A stretch of 36,161 nucleotides of DNA, taken from positions 1 to 36,161 of the forward strand of contig DATGZN010000021.1 in the NCBI GenBank assembly GCA_035297145.1, given 5' to 3'. Shown piece after piece: positions 1 to 6,868 of the stretch. The notes under the pieces were generated by a model. It saw only the letters and a list, made by a program, of their open reading frames with translations, did no database searches and was not told the DNA's origin. This stretch comes from QHXW01 sp035297145. Lineage in GTDB: Bacteria; Acidobacteriota; Terriglobia; Bryobacterales; Bryobacteraceae. Positions within the stretch are counted from its first letter, which is position 1; each line of letters opens with the position of its first letter. The translations under genes and the position numbers were made by a program.

Positions 1-336
1 ACGCACATCGGGACTCATGTCACCACTGCGCTGCCCAAGAGCCTCCCCTTCAAGGGCACCCATGCGGAGTGGATTATGGAGCGGCCGTGCCTGGCATCGT
101 GCGGTACAACCCCCGTGTTCGCCGATCTCGCCAACTACAGCATTGCCTTCATGACGAGCGCGTTCGCCGAGACGGGGCCGTACACGTGGATACCCGCCGG
201 CGCTACGGGCAGCACGCAGATGTTTATGTACGAGAGTTTGAACCCCCACCCCGACAACAATGTGCTCTCCGTTGCTGCCGCGATCGTAAGCGGTAGCTCC
301 AGCCTGGTACAGTTCAATTTCGCCAATTGGCATTAA
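1..336 (+). CDS. G1-type (eqolisin) acid endopeptidase, C-terminal part
   Basis: The reading frame is open from the first base and stops at 334-336, so only the last 111 residues are visible and the start lies outside the window. The segment around residues 20-31 reads KGTHAEWIMERP, which matches the conserved glutamate-bearing region (G-x-x-AEWI-x-E-x-P) of fungal and bacterial G1 peptidases. The beta-rich tail fits the beta-sandwich fold. Family members are secreted glutamic peptidases active at acid pH, common in acidophilic soil Acidobacteria. The secretion signal cannot be seen here. An internal ATG at position 76 would cut through the conserved block and is not the real start. Assignment by motif is fairly secure; substrate is unknown. 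Confidence 0.7.
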   Translation, partial: THIGTHVTTALPKSLPFKGTHAEWIMERPCLASCGTTPVFADLANYSIAFMTSAFAETGPYTWIPAGATGSTQMFMYESLNPHPDNNVLSVAAAIVSGSSSLVQFNFANWH

Positions 337-356
337 GGCGAAATGCAAATGCCGGA

Positions 357-389
357 CTTGGCGTCACGCCTTGCGGCCGTGACGCCAAG
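357..389 (+). terminator. Perfect 12-bp hairpin after the peptidase gene
   Basis: Bases 357-368 and 378-389 are exact reverse complements (arm CTTGGCGTCACG) around a 9-base loop. The hairpin starts 21 bases after the stop codon of the peptidase gene. There is no T-run behind it, so it is a stable 3'-end hairpin or a partial terminator rather than a textbook intrinsic one. Confidence 0.5.
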
Positions 390-1224
390 ACTCAGGTGAT
401 GACGCGAAACCGCACCTGGTCCGGCAGACTGCAATGCCGCCAACGGCACGTACACTTCCGATACGCCGACCGGGCCTTGTTTGACAGTTTTCATGGAGAG
501 TAACGGTCAAGTGTAGATTCACGCGCAAAGTGCTTGGGGCCGATAGGTGCGCTTATCGGAAATCTGGCGCTCTTGAAATTTCCGAGTTCATCTGGACGGG
601 AAACGCCCTCCTCGTAGAAGTGGAGAATGGCCGATGCCTGCTGGCCAAAGAGACTGGAGTGAGCAGCCGTAGAGCCGTCCAGTTACCTTAATAAGTCACT
701 AGCCCACTAAGTTACTCTAAGGTTCCCTAACTGTACATATGTAGCGCAGCTTGGCAAATAAGCGTTCAACTCGGCCGATCTAGTACAGTCGCTGGATTTC
801 TCAGAGCAGTCCTCACAAAACTAGAACTTTCGCTGGACAAAAAAATAATAGTGCCTGGGTTCAACTGCACCGGTGTCACCTGTCATCCATGTCCCGGATC
901 TGCATTGGACTCCCGAAAGTCAAAAAAAAAAACATAGTGCCCGCGGTCAGGCGCGACTGAGACCGGGGAGGGCGAGGGGACCCCTGGACAATGCAATCGT
1001 GCGGCTGACTTCGCGTGCTCGATAGTCATTGCACCTAACCTACCTGACATATCCGCGTCGAAAGATACCTGCAGATTTCTCTTGTACCTTAGGCCGGTAA
1101 GCTATATTCTGGGGCTGGTTCTGGTGATCGATTCTTAGAGCGAATCGAACATCAGGACAATCGGGACCGCGTCAAGCGTCAACTTGGCACGGCCCCTAAC
1201 CACCGCGAAAGGATTGGTTTCACG
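390..1224. other. Noncoding stretch, probable left part of the mobile island
   Basis: No convincing gene lies in these 835 bases. Short open stretches at about 415-515 and 525-690 read protein-like in shifting frames and may be decayed coding DNA, but none has a start codon with a ribosome site. Two A-tracts (839-845 and 922-932) are each followed a few bases later by TAGTGCC (849-855 and 935-941). The base composition is more AT-rich than the flanking genes. The left boundary of the island should lie somewhere here, but I found no attachment-site repeat. Confidence 0.5.
1082..1108 (+). promoter_or_regulatory. Possible promoter for the ArdC-recombinase module
   Basis: TTGTAC (1082-1087) and TATATT (1103-1108) are separated by 15 bases, slightly short for a sigma-70 promoter. 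They lie about 115 bases upstream of the first gene of a gene chain that has no other room for a promoter. Support is by pattern only. Confidence 0.25.
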
Positions 1225-2148
1225 ATGTCTGCAAACGAGCATACCGCATCATCAGAGAAACAGGACGTGTACGCGCGCGTCACGTCCCAAATCGTCAACG
1301 CAATTGAACAAGGGGTGAGCAACTGGAGAATGCCCTGGCATACCTCAGGCAAGTTTGCCTTCTCTCCCGTCAATGTAGTGAGCCGGAAGCCTTACAGGGG
1401 CATCAATACCGTGTGCCTGTGGGCTGCTGCTCAAGCCAAGGGGTACGAACGTGGGGAGTGGGGCACGTATCAGCAATGGCAGGAACGTGGCGCCCAGGTT
1501 CGCAAGGGTGAAAAGGCCACGCTGGTAGTGTTCTGGAAGTTCGCTAACAATGCCAGCGAGACGGACGATGGCGAAGATACGCCTAAGTCTGGATCACGGC
1601 TGCTGTTTACGCGTGGCTATTCCGTGTTCAATGCCGCACAAGTGGATGGCTACGCGCCTAAGGCTGATGCGGATACGCCCATCGAGCAGCGCATTGAATC
1701 CGCTGAGCAGTTCTTCTCACAAATCAACGCGCGCGTCACGCATCAGGGCAATCGGGCTTTCTACTCTCCTGATACGGATGCGATTACCTTGCCACCTTTC
1801 GCTGCGTTCTTCAGTCCGATCGATTACTACAGCACGCGGGCCCATGAAACAGGGCACTGGACTTCCACGGCTAACCGTTGCGATCGGCAATTAGGCAAGC
1901 GATTCGGCGATAACGCCTACAGCGTGGAAGAACTGGTAGCCGAACTTACGGCCGCGTTCACTCTGGCACATCTGGGGCTGAGCAGTGAACCACGGCCGGA
2001 TCATGCGCAGTACATCGCGTCATGGCTCAAGGTTCTGAAGGCTGACAAGCGGGCCATCTTTACAGCCGCGTCCAAAGCGCAACAGGCTGCGGATTACCTC
2101 ATTCAGCAGGCAGGGCAGTCCGCGCATGTAGCGGAGGTGGCAGCATGA
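1225..2148 (+). CDS. ArdC-type antirestriction protein / polyvalent metallopeptidase
   Basis: The 307-residue protein has the two-part layout of ArdC family proteins. An N-terminal single-strand-DNA-binding type domain spans about residues 12-110, with the family phrases NWRMPW and YRGIN. A C-terminal zincin-like domain carries HETGHW at 207-212, a form of the HExxH zinc motif, and a downstream EELVAEL whose glutamate near 240 is the likely third ligand. In conjugative plasmids ArdC coats incoming single-stranded DNA and protects it from host restriction. It is the first gene of a seven-gene overlapping chain that ends with a recombinase, so it probably protects the element on entry. The ATG at 1225 follows GAAAGGA at a sensible distance. 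The stop overlaps the next start as ATGA. Length is normal for the family. Confidence 0.85.
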   Translation: MSANEHTASSEKQDVYARVTSQIVNAIEQGVSNWRMPWHTSGKFAFSPVNVVSRKPYRGINTVCLWAAAQAKGYERGEWGTYQQWQERGAQVRKGEKATLVVFWKFANNASETDDGEDTPKSGSRLLFTRGYSVFNAAQVDGYAPKADADTPIEQRIESAEQFFSQINARVTHQGNRAFYSPDTDAITLPPFAAFFSPIDYYSTRAHETGHWTSTANRCDRQLGKRFGDNAYSVEELVAELTAAFTLAHLGLSSEPRPDHAQYIASWLKVLKADKRAIFTAASKAQQAADYLIQQAGQSAHVAEVAA

Positions 2149-2321
2149 TCCGCTGGCCTAAATACAAAGAAGCCGTCGCATGGCTTCGCAGCAACGCCCA
2201 GGGCCCCACTAGCTTTTACATGTGGGGCAGCATCTACGCGCAACGGGCCCTGTGGGACGGTTCTCAGTGGCGATGGCTGACTGAGGCCGAACAGCGCAAG
2301 GCAGCGGAGGTGCGCGCATGA
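2145..2321 (+). CDS. Small tryptophan-rich protein of the ArdC module, unknown function
   Basis: A 58-residue ORF starts at the ATGA that ends the ArdC gene and itself ends in the ATGA that starts the next gene. The overlaps at both ends make it a real translated frame rather than a chance ORF. The product is basic and has six tryptophans, including the patch WRW near residues 42-44. There is no signal peptide or membrane helix. I do not recognise the family. A nucleic-acid-binding or ArdC-partner role is possible but rests only on position. Confidence 0.6.
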   Translation: MIRWPKYKEAVAWLRSNAQGPTSFYMWGSIYAQRALWDGSQWRWLTEAEQRKAAEVRA

Positions 2322-2827
2322 CCGGCCGATACCTGATCTACACTCCCGTCGAAAGCGCGCGCGATGAAAAGCGCTTTGACAAGTCATGGCGCCGATTCGC
2401 GGAACTGTGCCGGTCATTACATCGAGACGGACTGGCCTATGAGGTGCAATTCAATCTGACGGGCGCCAATCCGCACGTGCTTATTACGGCAAGCGGGACA
2501 GCCAAACCGCGCAAGCATTCGGCCACGCGTGCTTTCACCCTGCCGCCCATAGTACCCCAGCAACGCTGTCAGGAGCGGGCGCTAGAGGTGGAATGGTTTC
2601 TGCCGGAGAATCTAAACCGCCGAAACAAGGACACGGCGTACTGGCGCAAGCGTTACGCGCGACATCAGGAACTCGCGGGCATGGCCGAAGAGCAACTGCG
2701 CGCGGAACTGGAGTACTGGCGCGAACTGGAGTTGCTGAGCGGACAAAGGGAGCATTTCAAACCGGGTCGCACGGATGAGACGGCCTACGCGGATGACGAA
2801 GTGCGAACGGATGAGGTGGCGGCATGA
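2318..2827 (+). CDS. Hypothetical protein of the ArdC module (169 aa)
   Basis: The start codon overlaps the preceding stop (ATGA, 2318-2321) and the gene ends in another ATGA. The N-terminal half, about residues 1-65, alternates beta and helix-like segments and begins MTGRYLIYTP. The middle (about 95-140) is rich in charged residues with many arginines and glutamates and may form helices. The C-terminus is acidic. No known catalytic motif, signal peptide or membrane segment is visible and I do not recognise the family. It should be expressed together with the ArdC protein and the recombinase. Confidence 0.6.
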   Translation: MTGRYLIYTPVESARDEKRFDKSWRRFAELCRSLHRDGLAYEVQFNLTGANPHVLITASGTAKPRKHSATRAFTLPPIVPQQRCQERALEVEWFLPENLNRRNKDTAYWRKRYARHQELAGMAEEQLRAELEYWRELELLSGQREHFKPGRTDETAYADDEVRTDEVAA

Positions 2828-3189
2828 AATCCACTCCTCAAAAACTCCGGGTCTACGAAACCCTACACTCGCTCAACCAGGGATTTGAGCAGGTTCTGGC
2901 GGATCTCGGACGCCTACAAGACTTCCCGTTCTTCCGTCGCAAGTTCCTGCGCCACTTCCAAGTGATGGTCGAAGAAACACGGGCCTGGGCCGATTTCGAA
3001 CTGTTGGCAGCCCTGCAGAGCCGCGAGCAGGACGACTGGACACGGTTCGGCCGGTTACGCCGACAGTGGGAGAAGCGCTACCAAGACCCGGATGACGTGG
3101 TTCCGTCACCCGCGGAGCTGAAGCGAAAGCGAGCCAAGCCCGCGGGCAAGCTTCGCACCAAGAACGGCAAGGCGGCAGGCCATGACTGA
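2824..3189 (+). CDS. Hypothetical basic helical protein of the ArdC module (121 aa)
   Basis: The gene starts in the ATGA overlap at 2824-2827. The product is mostly helical by composition, with phrases such as FFRRKFLRHFQ near residues 37-47, and ends in a lysine/arginine-rich tail (about residues 98-118) of the kind that binds nucleic acid. No recognised domain is visible. The next small frame begins inside its last codons (ATGACTGA, 3182-3189). Function unknown; the basic tail hints at DNA contact in mobilisation or recombination, which is inference. Confidence 0.6.
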   Translation: MKSTPQKLRVYETLHSLNQGFEQVLADLGRLQDFPFFRRKFLRHFQVMVEETRAWADFELLAALQSREQDDWTRFGRLRRQWEKRYQDPDDVVPSPAELKRKRAKPAGKLRTKNGKAAGHD

Positions 3190-3286
3190 TCGCCATTCGC
3201 CCAAACCAACGCTCAGAACACGGCTCACACTGTTCCGCTGGTATGTCCATGCGTTTCTCTACCGCGTGATTCGGAGGTGGCTATGA
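3182..3286 (+). CDS. 34-residue basic micro-protein of the ArdC module
   Basis: This very short frame begins 8 bases before the end of the preceding gene and ends in the ATGA that opens the next one. It encodes 34 residues with six arginines and an aromatic stretch RWYVHAFLY in the middle, which could be a short amphipathic helix. Without this frame the chain of overlapping genes would have a gap of almost 100 bases, so translation of it would keep the coupling intact. It may be a product, or only a relay for ribosomes. Family not recognised. Confidence 0.4.
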   Translation: MTDRHSPKPTLRTRLTLFRWYVHAFLYRVIRRWL

Positions 3287-3459
3287 CTGGCCTCCGCCGA
3301 TCATTCTGCGATGCCGCGATGTTCGGCCTCACAGCATCCGTCACGCTCTGGGCGGATCTGGCGCCCGCTGCAGTGGCTATGGTGCTGGCTGCTGTGTTCG
3401 GGCTGGCACTGGTAACGCTGGGGCCGGAACACGCCTCAGATACGGCGGTGCGATCATGA
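3283..3459 (+). CDS. Small membrane protein of the ArdC module (58 aa)
   Basis: The ATG at 3283 overlaps the previous stop and the stop overlaps the recombinase start, both as ATGA. A GTG six bases earlier is possible but the overlap favours the ATG. The product has two hydrophobic stretches, about residues 9-27 and 28-47, separated by few polar residues. It could be a two-helix hairpin in the membrane. I do not recognise the family. A membrane protein of this size in a mobile module could be a holin-like, toxin-like or entry-exclusion-like product; none of these is shown by the sequence. Confidence 0.5.
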   Translation: MTGLRRSFCDAAMFGLTASVTLWADLAPAAVAMVLAAVFGLALVTLGPEHASDTAVRS

Positions 3460-4451
3460 CCCCTGAGACTGACATGATCGGCCCGGTACAGGTGGCGCAG
3501 CACAAGGGGGCGGACATGGCTCCGCTCCCTTCGCTTCCACTGCAAGAGCAGGTCAGGCAGTTCATCCAGGCGTCCAAGGCAGAAAATACGCTGCGGGGCT
3601 ACCAGAGCGACTGGCGCGACTTCTGCGGGTGGTGTGAGGCGCACAGCCTTAGCCCACTGCCCGCATTGCCGGAAACAGTGGCGGCCTACATCGCCGAGTG
3701 CGCCGGACGTTTGAAAGTCGGCAGCATCCAGCGCAGGCTAAACGCGATCGCCGAAGCGCACAAGGCCATGACCCTGGAATCGCCTACGCATAGCCCGATC
3801 GTGGCCAACACCATGAAGGGCATCCGCCGGACTTTGGGAACAGCGGCGAATCAAAAGGCGCCGACATTGACGGACGATATCCGGGCCATGGTGGACGCCA
3901 CGGACGCGGGACTGATTGGCCTGCGCGACCGTGCTCTGATCTTGCTCGGGTTCGCTGGGGCCTTTCGCCGGTCGGAGCTGATCGGGCTGGACATTGAGGA
4001 CTGCGCATTCAGTAGAGACGGCCTGACAATCACGTTGCGCCGGTCCAAGATCGATCAGCAGGCAGTGGGTCGCAAGATCGGTATACCTTACGGCGCGAAT
4101 CCCGAGACGTGCCCGGTTCGGGTTCTGCAAGGCTGGATCGAGCAGGCAGCCATCACCAGCGGGCCTTTGTTTCGGTCGATCAATCGGCATGGACAACTAC
4201 AGCCGGGCCGATTGTCTGGCCAAGATGTGGCGCGTATCGTCAAGAAGCTGGCGGAGCGCACAAAGCTGGACGCTGGCAAGTACGCGGGGCACTCGCTCAG
4301 GGCCGGACACGCGACAGCCGCGGCGATTGCCGGAGCGTCAGAGCGGTCGATCATGAACCAGACCGGGCATCGAAGCGTGCAAATGGTGCGGCGGTATATT
4401 CGGGAGGGAAATCTATTCCGCGAGAATAGCGCAGGCAAGCTGGGGCTGTAA
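3456..4451 (+). CDS. Tyrosine recombinase / integrase
   Basis: The 331-residue protein is a complete tyrosine recombinase. An N-terminal SAM-like core-binding domain spans about residues 30-125. The catalytic domain shows the arginine of FRRSEL (R171), a beta-hairpin lysine in RRSKID (K198), H279 and R282 of HSLR, H305 of TGHRS and the nucleophile Y314 of RRYI. It is the last gene of the seven-gene overlapping chain, beginning in ATGA with the small membrane protein gene, so its translation is coupled to the ArdC module. It resembles the stand-alone recombinases of genomic islands. A decayed relative of its C-terminus lies at 5730-5822. No tRNA target is adjacent, so the attachment site is unknown. 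Confidence 0.9.
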   Translation: MTPETDMIGPVQVAQHKGADMAPLPSLPLQEQVRQFIQASKAENTLRGYQSDWRDFCGWCEAHSLSPLPALPETVAAYIAECAGRLKVGSIQRRLNAIAEAHKAMTLESPTHSPIVANTMKGIRRTLGTAANQKAPTLTDDIRAMVDATDAGLIGLRDRALILLGFAGAFRRSELIGLDIEDCAFSRDGLTITLRRSKIDQQAVGRKIGIPYGANPETCPVRVLQGWIEQAAITSGPLFRSINRHGQLQPGRLSGQDVARIVKKLAERTKLDAGKYAGHSLRAGHATAAAIAGASERSIMNQTGHRSVQMVRRYIREGNLFRENSAGKLGL

Positions 4452-4481
4452 CGGAGGCGGTGGCGTAGCGAGGGCTCAGAT

Positions 4482-5144
4482 ATGGAAAACAGGGATGAAG
4501 CACGCGACAAAATCCTAACCGAAATCCTGTCGGACGACGCAGAAGTCCGAAGCGAGTACATCAAGCACTTTAAGGATCAAGCAGAAGCTTTTGCTGAATC
4601 CATGTCTGATGCCGTCACGGCGTGGCGTTCGCTCGACCGCGACATCGGCAAGAACGAGAACCGTGCATATGTTTCTGCTTTGGTCTATACCGCCATCACG
4701 CTACACGTGCAATCGATGAAGGTATTCTTCGCCGGCCAGCCCGTCGCGGCTGGCAATCTGTTCCGTCAGGTAGTGGAATCGATCGCCCTGGCGCTACTCT
4801 GCTCGCACAAAGATCTTCAGATCCTACAGCGGTTCATGGCGGATGAATACTCTACGAATAAAGCAATTCGAGATCTACGCGCTCAGGCCGAGAGAATCGG
4901 GGTAGACGAAGGTGCGGTCAAGGCCATTGAGCGCGCACAAGATTTCTATCACGTGTACAGTCATCCAACGAGGCTGACCATTGCAAACATGATCTCTGCT
5001 TCGGACGGCGCGCTCTACGTCGGCGCATCCTTTGACCATGGAAAAATTGAAGCATACACGAAGGAGGTCAACGGGCGTGTTAACCTTGCTGAGGTTTTTG
5101 TCAGCTTCATCGAAGCCGTGAAAGCAAACATGGCAAAGTGGTAG
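4482..5144 (+). CDS. Hypothetical helical protein (220 aa), possible island cargo
   Basis: The start lies 30 bases after the recombinase stop and follows GAGGG, so it may be co-transcribed but is not overlapping. The product is largely helical, soluble and without signal peptide. Phrases such as FRQVVESIALALL (about residues 88-100) and FYHVYSHPTRL (about 154-164) recall the DUF5677-like group of helical bundle proteins, but I cannot confirm membership. The Y-S-H-P arrangement could be an active or metal site. Base composition is a little more AT-rich than the preceding genes. Position directly behind a recombinase suggests cargo of the element. Function unknown. Confidence 0.65.
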   Translation: MENRDEARDKILTEILSDDAEVRSEYIKHFKDQAEAFAESMSDAVTAWRSLDRDIGKNENRAYVSALVYTAITLHVQSMKVFFAGQPVAAGNLFRQVVESIALALLCSHKDLQILQRFMADEYSTNKAIRDLRAQAERIGVDEGAVKAIERAQDFYHVYSHPTRLTIANMISASDGALYVGASFDHGKIEAYTKEVNGRVNLAEVFVSFIEAVKANMAKW

Positions 5145-5729
5145 ATCTTACTGCGTGAGGCGGTTGGTAGATGCTTTAGGAGGCTCTCGTGGCAGCCTGG
5201 ATATACTGCGGTTCAAACGCGGCGGTGGATGCCGCGGGCACGCAAAGTCTGTTACGAACCCACCGAGCTATTTGGTGCAGCCCGCCAGGACTCCGCCCGT
5301 GACCAGGAACTCCGCAGGCCGGGGAGCGATTGTGGCTCGTGTTCTGGCGCGAGTCGGACTCCGCCCAACTTGTGTTGCTATTGGGTGCGGGGCGAATTCA
5401 ACAAGCCCCTCGCTCCCTCTTCGGTACACGTCTGTTGTGGACTGACCCCGACGCGCCGGGTCTGCGCGCTGCCGCGGAGCGGCTTGGGTACTGCGGAGCG
5501 GCTTGGGTACTTAGGCGGAACGGCGATGTCGTTCCTTCGGCTGAGTGCCGTCGTGTTCCCCACCGGGCTTCCTCTCATTCAAGGACTTGGAGACATCGAC
5601 AACCGGCTGAATGTGGTGACGCCCGCTCAATTTGCGGCTCTCTCCAGCGTGTTGCCCATAGTGTAATCTGTGCTGCGTTCCCCCTACCGTAGCGCCGCAC
5701 TGGTAAGCCATCCGTTTGCCGGACTGCGT
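5145..5729. other. Stretch without a clear gene, probably decayed coding DNA
   Basis: Several frames are open for 80-145 codons because the stretch is GC-rich, but none has a plausible start with ribosome site. The most protein-like reading changes frame near 5330, from the frame of 5229 to the frame of 5330, which would fit a frameshifted remnant. It contains a 19-base tandem duplication at 5474-5511 and ends against a recombinase remnant. I read it as the worn-out body of an earlier insertion. Confidence 0.4.
5474..5511. repeat. Two tandem copies of a 19-bp unit
   Basis: GCGGAGCGGCTTGGGTACT at 5474-5492 is repeated exactly at 5493-5511. A 19-base duplication shifts any reading frame passing through it, in line with the decayed state of this stretch. 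Confidence 0.9.
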
Positions 5730-5822
5730 CAGACCGGGCATCTGTCGGTTCAGATTGGTGTGGCGGTTCATCCTCGGTGGGAGCCGGTTCAGGGAGAGCA
5801 GCGCGGCAAATTGGGGCTGTAG
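5730..5822 (+). pseudogene. Remnant of a tyrosine recombinase C-terminus
   Basis: These 93 bases align end to end with the last 93 bases of the intact recombinase gene (4359-4451). Both begin with CAGACCGGGCAT and end with TGGGGCTGTA plus the last base of the stop codon. The remnant has one inserted base near 5744-5745 and one missing base near 5808, which restore the frame. Read across these shifts it gives QTGHLSVQI, then LVWRFILGGSRFRESSA, then AKLGL and a stop, against QTGHRSVQM, VRRYIREGNLFRENSA and GKLGL in the intact protein. The tyrosine position is phenylalanine. It is a diverged relative, not a recent copy, and marks a former integration. It ends 3 bases before the stop of the next (minus-strand) gene. 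Confidence 0.75.
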
Positions 5823-5825
5823 CGA

Positions 5826-6521
5826 TTACGAACAAATCGAGGTGCTCCGGCCCGATTTCACCGTTGTCAAGGTGACTCTGGGCTTTCTGGCTTCCTTCGC
5901 TATTCTCTGGGGCTTATACCGGACTTGGTACTTATCACGCCAACGTCTTGTTCGCGCGATGTGGGCACATTCGCGAGTGCACCTGAACTGATCCTTTCTG
6001 CCCGCCCAGAAAAAGTCTCGGCAGATTTCACATCGGCGGAGACGGTTCGCCTCGATCCCGTCCAGCGCTTCGAGGAGCATAGTGCGATGGAAAACGACCT
6101 TACCCTCTGCATCAATGCCCATGCGTACGAAGTCGGCTTGTGCGGGCTCCTCAAGCTGTATTTCAGAATTGATGTCTCGGCTTTGCGTGAGGACCTGGAG
6201 TGCGTTACGAGCCGCCACCAAGAAAGAGTACCGCTCATGCACCACCGGCAAGGTCTCTCGTCGAACTGGACCAATGAACTGTTGAAGGTTCTGGGGGAGC
6301 TGATCGATTTGGCGTTTGTACTCGTCGATCAAATCTGATACCTCGTCGGACTGTTTGGCGTGAAATGCATCGAAGATTTCGTCGACAGACGCTGGCGCGC
6401 TTCCGTCCCGTCGTTTGAATGAATTGACAGTTTGAATCACGCTCGCAAGCTTTTCTGGCGCAGGCCTAAGCCGTGACGTTTCTATCTGGCTTTTCGCCGA
6501 AACCGATTGGACCGAATCCAT
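5826..6521 (-). CDS. CGNR-like zinc-finger protein, possible regulator or defence protein
   Basis: The product has 231 residues from the ATG at 6521, which follows AAAGG; an upstream TTG at 6557 lacks as good a ribosome site. Residues about 1-160 are helical and unassigned. Near the C-terminus (about 170-205) is a treble-clef type zinc site with C-E-I-C, then FRC and REC, followed by a basic helix. This resembles the CGNR zinc finger found at the C-terminus of stress-linked bacterial regulators, although the CGNR letters themselves are not present. It is divergent from a small HTH gene over a 45-base gap with paired CTTG/CAAG repeats. It may be the regulator, immunity or cargo gene of the satellite element. 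Function inferred only. Confidence 0.65.
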   Translation of the reverse strand: MDSVQSVSAKSQIETSRLRPAPEKLASVIQTVNSFKRRDGSAPASVDEIFDAFHAKQSDEVSDLIDEYKRQIDQLPQNLQQFIGPVRRETLPVVHERYSFLVAARNALQVLTQSRDINSEIQLEEPAQADFVRMGIDAEGKVVFHRTMLLEALDGIEANRLRRCEICRDFFWAGRKDQFRCTRECAHIARTRRWRDKYQVRYKPQRIAKEARKPRVTLTTVKSGRSTSICS

Positions 6522-6530
6522 TGCCTTTAG

Positions 6531-6558
6531 CTTGCAACAAGCATATCTTGGTGTCAAG
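6531..6558. promoter_or_regulatory. Paired CTTG/CAAG inverted repeats between divergent genes
   Basis: The gap holds CTTG-N3-CAAG (6531-6541) followed by CTTG (6547-6550) and CAAG (6555-6558), so two inverted repeats lie side by side and the inner CAAG-N5-CTTG is also symmetric. It sits between the starts of the zinc-finger gene and the HTH gene and overlaps the ribosome site region of the latter. It is a likely operator for one of the two HTH proteins of the element. Confidence 0.4.
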
Positions 6559-6566
6559 GAGTGCTC

Positions 6567-6797
6567 ATGAATGACTTACGCCAAAATCTGAGAAACGTCA
6601 CAAATGAACGCTTGGCTTGGAGCGTTCCGGAGATTTGCGCGAGCTTACCTTTGAGCCAGGGATTCATTCGCAAGGAAATCAAATCCGGAGCTCTCAAGGC
6701 CCGGCGGATCGGTAGGCGAGTAATCGTTTTGGACCAGGATTTGAGAACTTACTTGCTTGAAAGAGGGGGAAGTGAGCTGAGAAAACGATCAGCTTGA
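6567..6797 (+). CDS. Small HTH DNA-binding protein (excisionase/MerR-like)
   Basis: I place the start at the ATG at 6567, four bases after AAGGAG; a GTG at 6561 would overlap that ribosome site. The 76-residue product has a winged-HTH pattern of the HTH_17/excisionase type: WSVPEICASLPLS, then IRKEIKSGALKARRIGRRVIV, then a final helix from about residue 55. Such proteins act as recombination directionality factors or as element repressors. It is divergent from the zinc-finger gene and 71 bases upstream of the ATPase gene, so control of the replication genes is a reasonable inference. A hairpin-like inverted repeat (about 6810-6833) lies just downstream. Confidence 0.75.
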   Translation: MNDLRQNLRNVTNERLAWSVPEICASLPLSQGFIRKEIKSGALKARRIGRRVIVLDQDLRTYLLERGGSELRKRSA

Positions 6798-6868
6798 GGC
6801 CCTTTTGACCGGGCTCGGCGTACAGGCCGAACCCGATCAGGTCAAATTGGTCAAGACAAGGTTTCCTA

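Noticed and set aside
225..245. tRNA-fMet 3' fragment in the G1 peptidase gene as left att site
   Set aside because: Only TTTGAACC matches, which is too short, and it lies inside conserved-looking coding sequence.
5195..5240. tRNA-like fragment with GGTTCAAA as possible att copy
   Set aside because: The T-arm-like piece does not pair as a real T arm and shares no run with either tRNA in the window.
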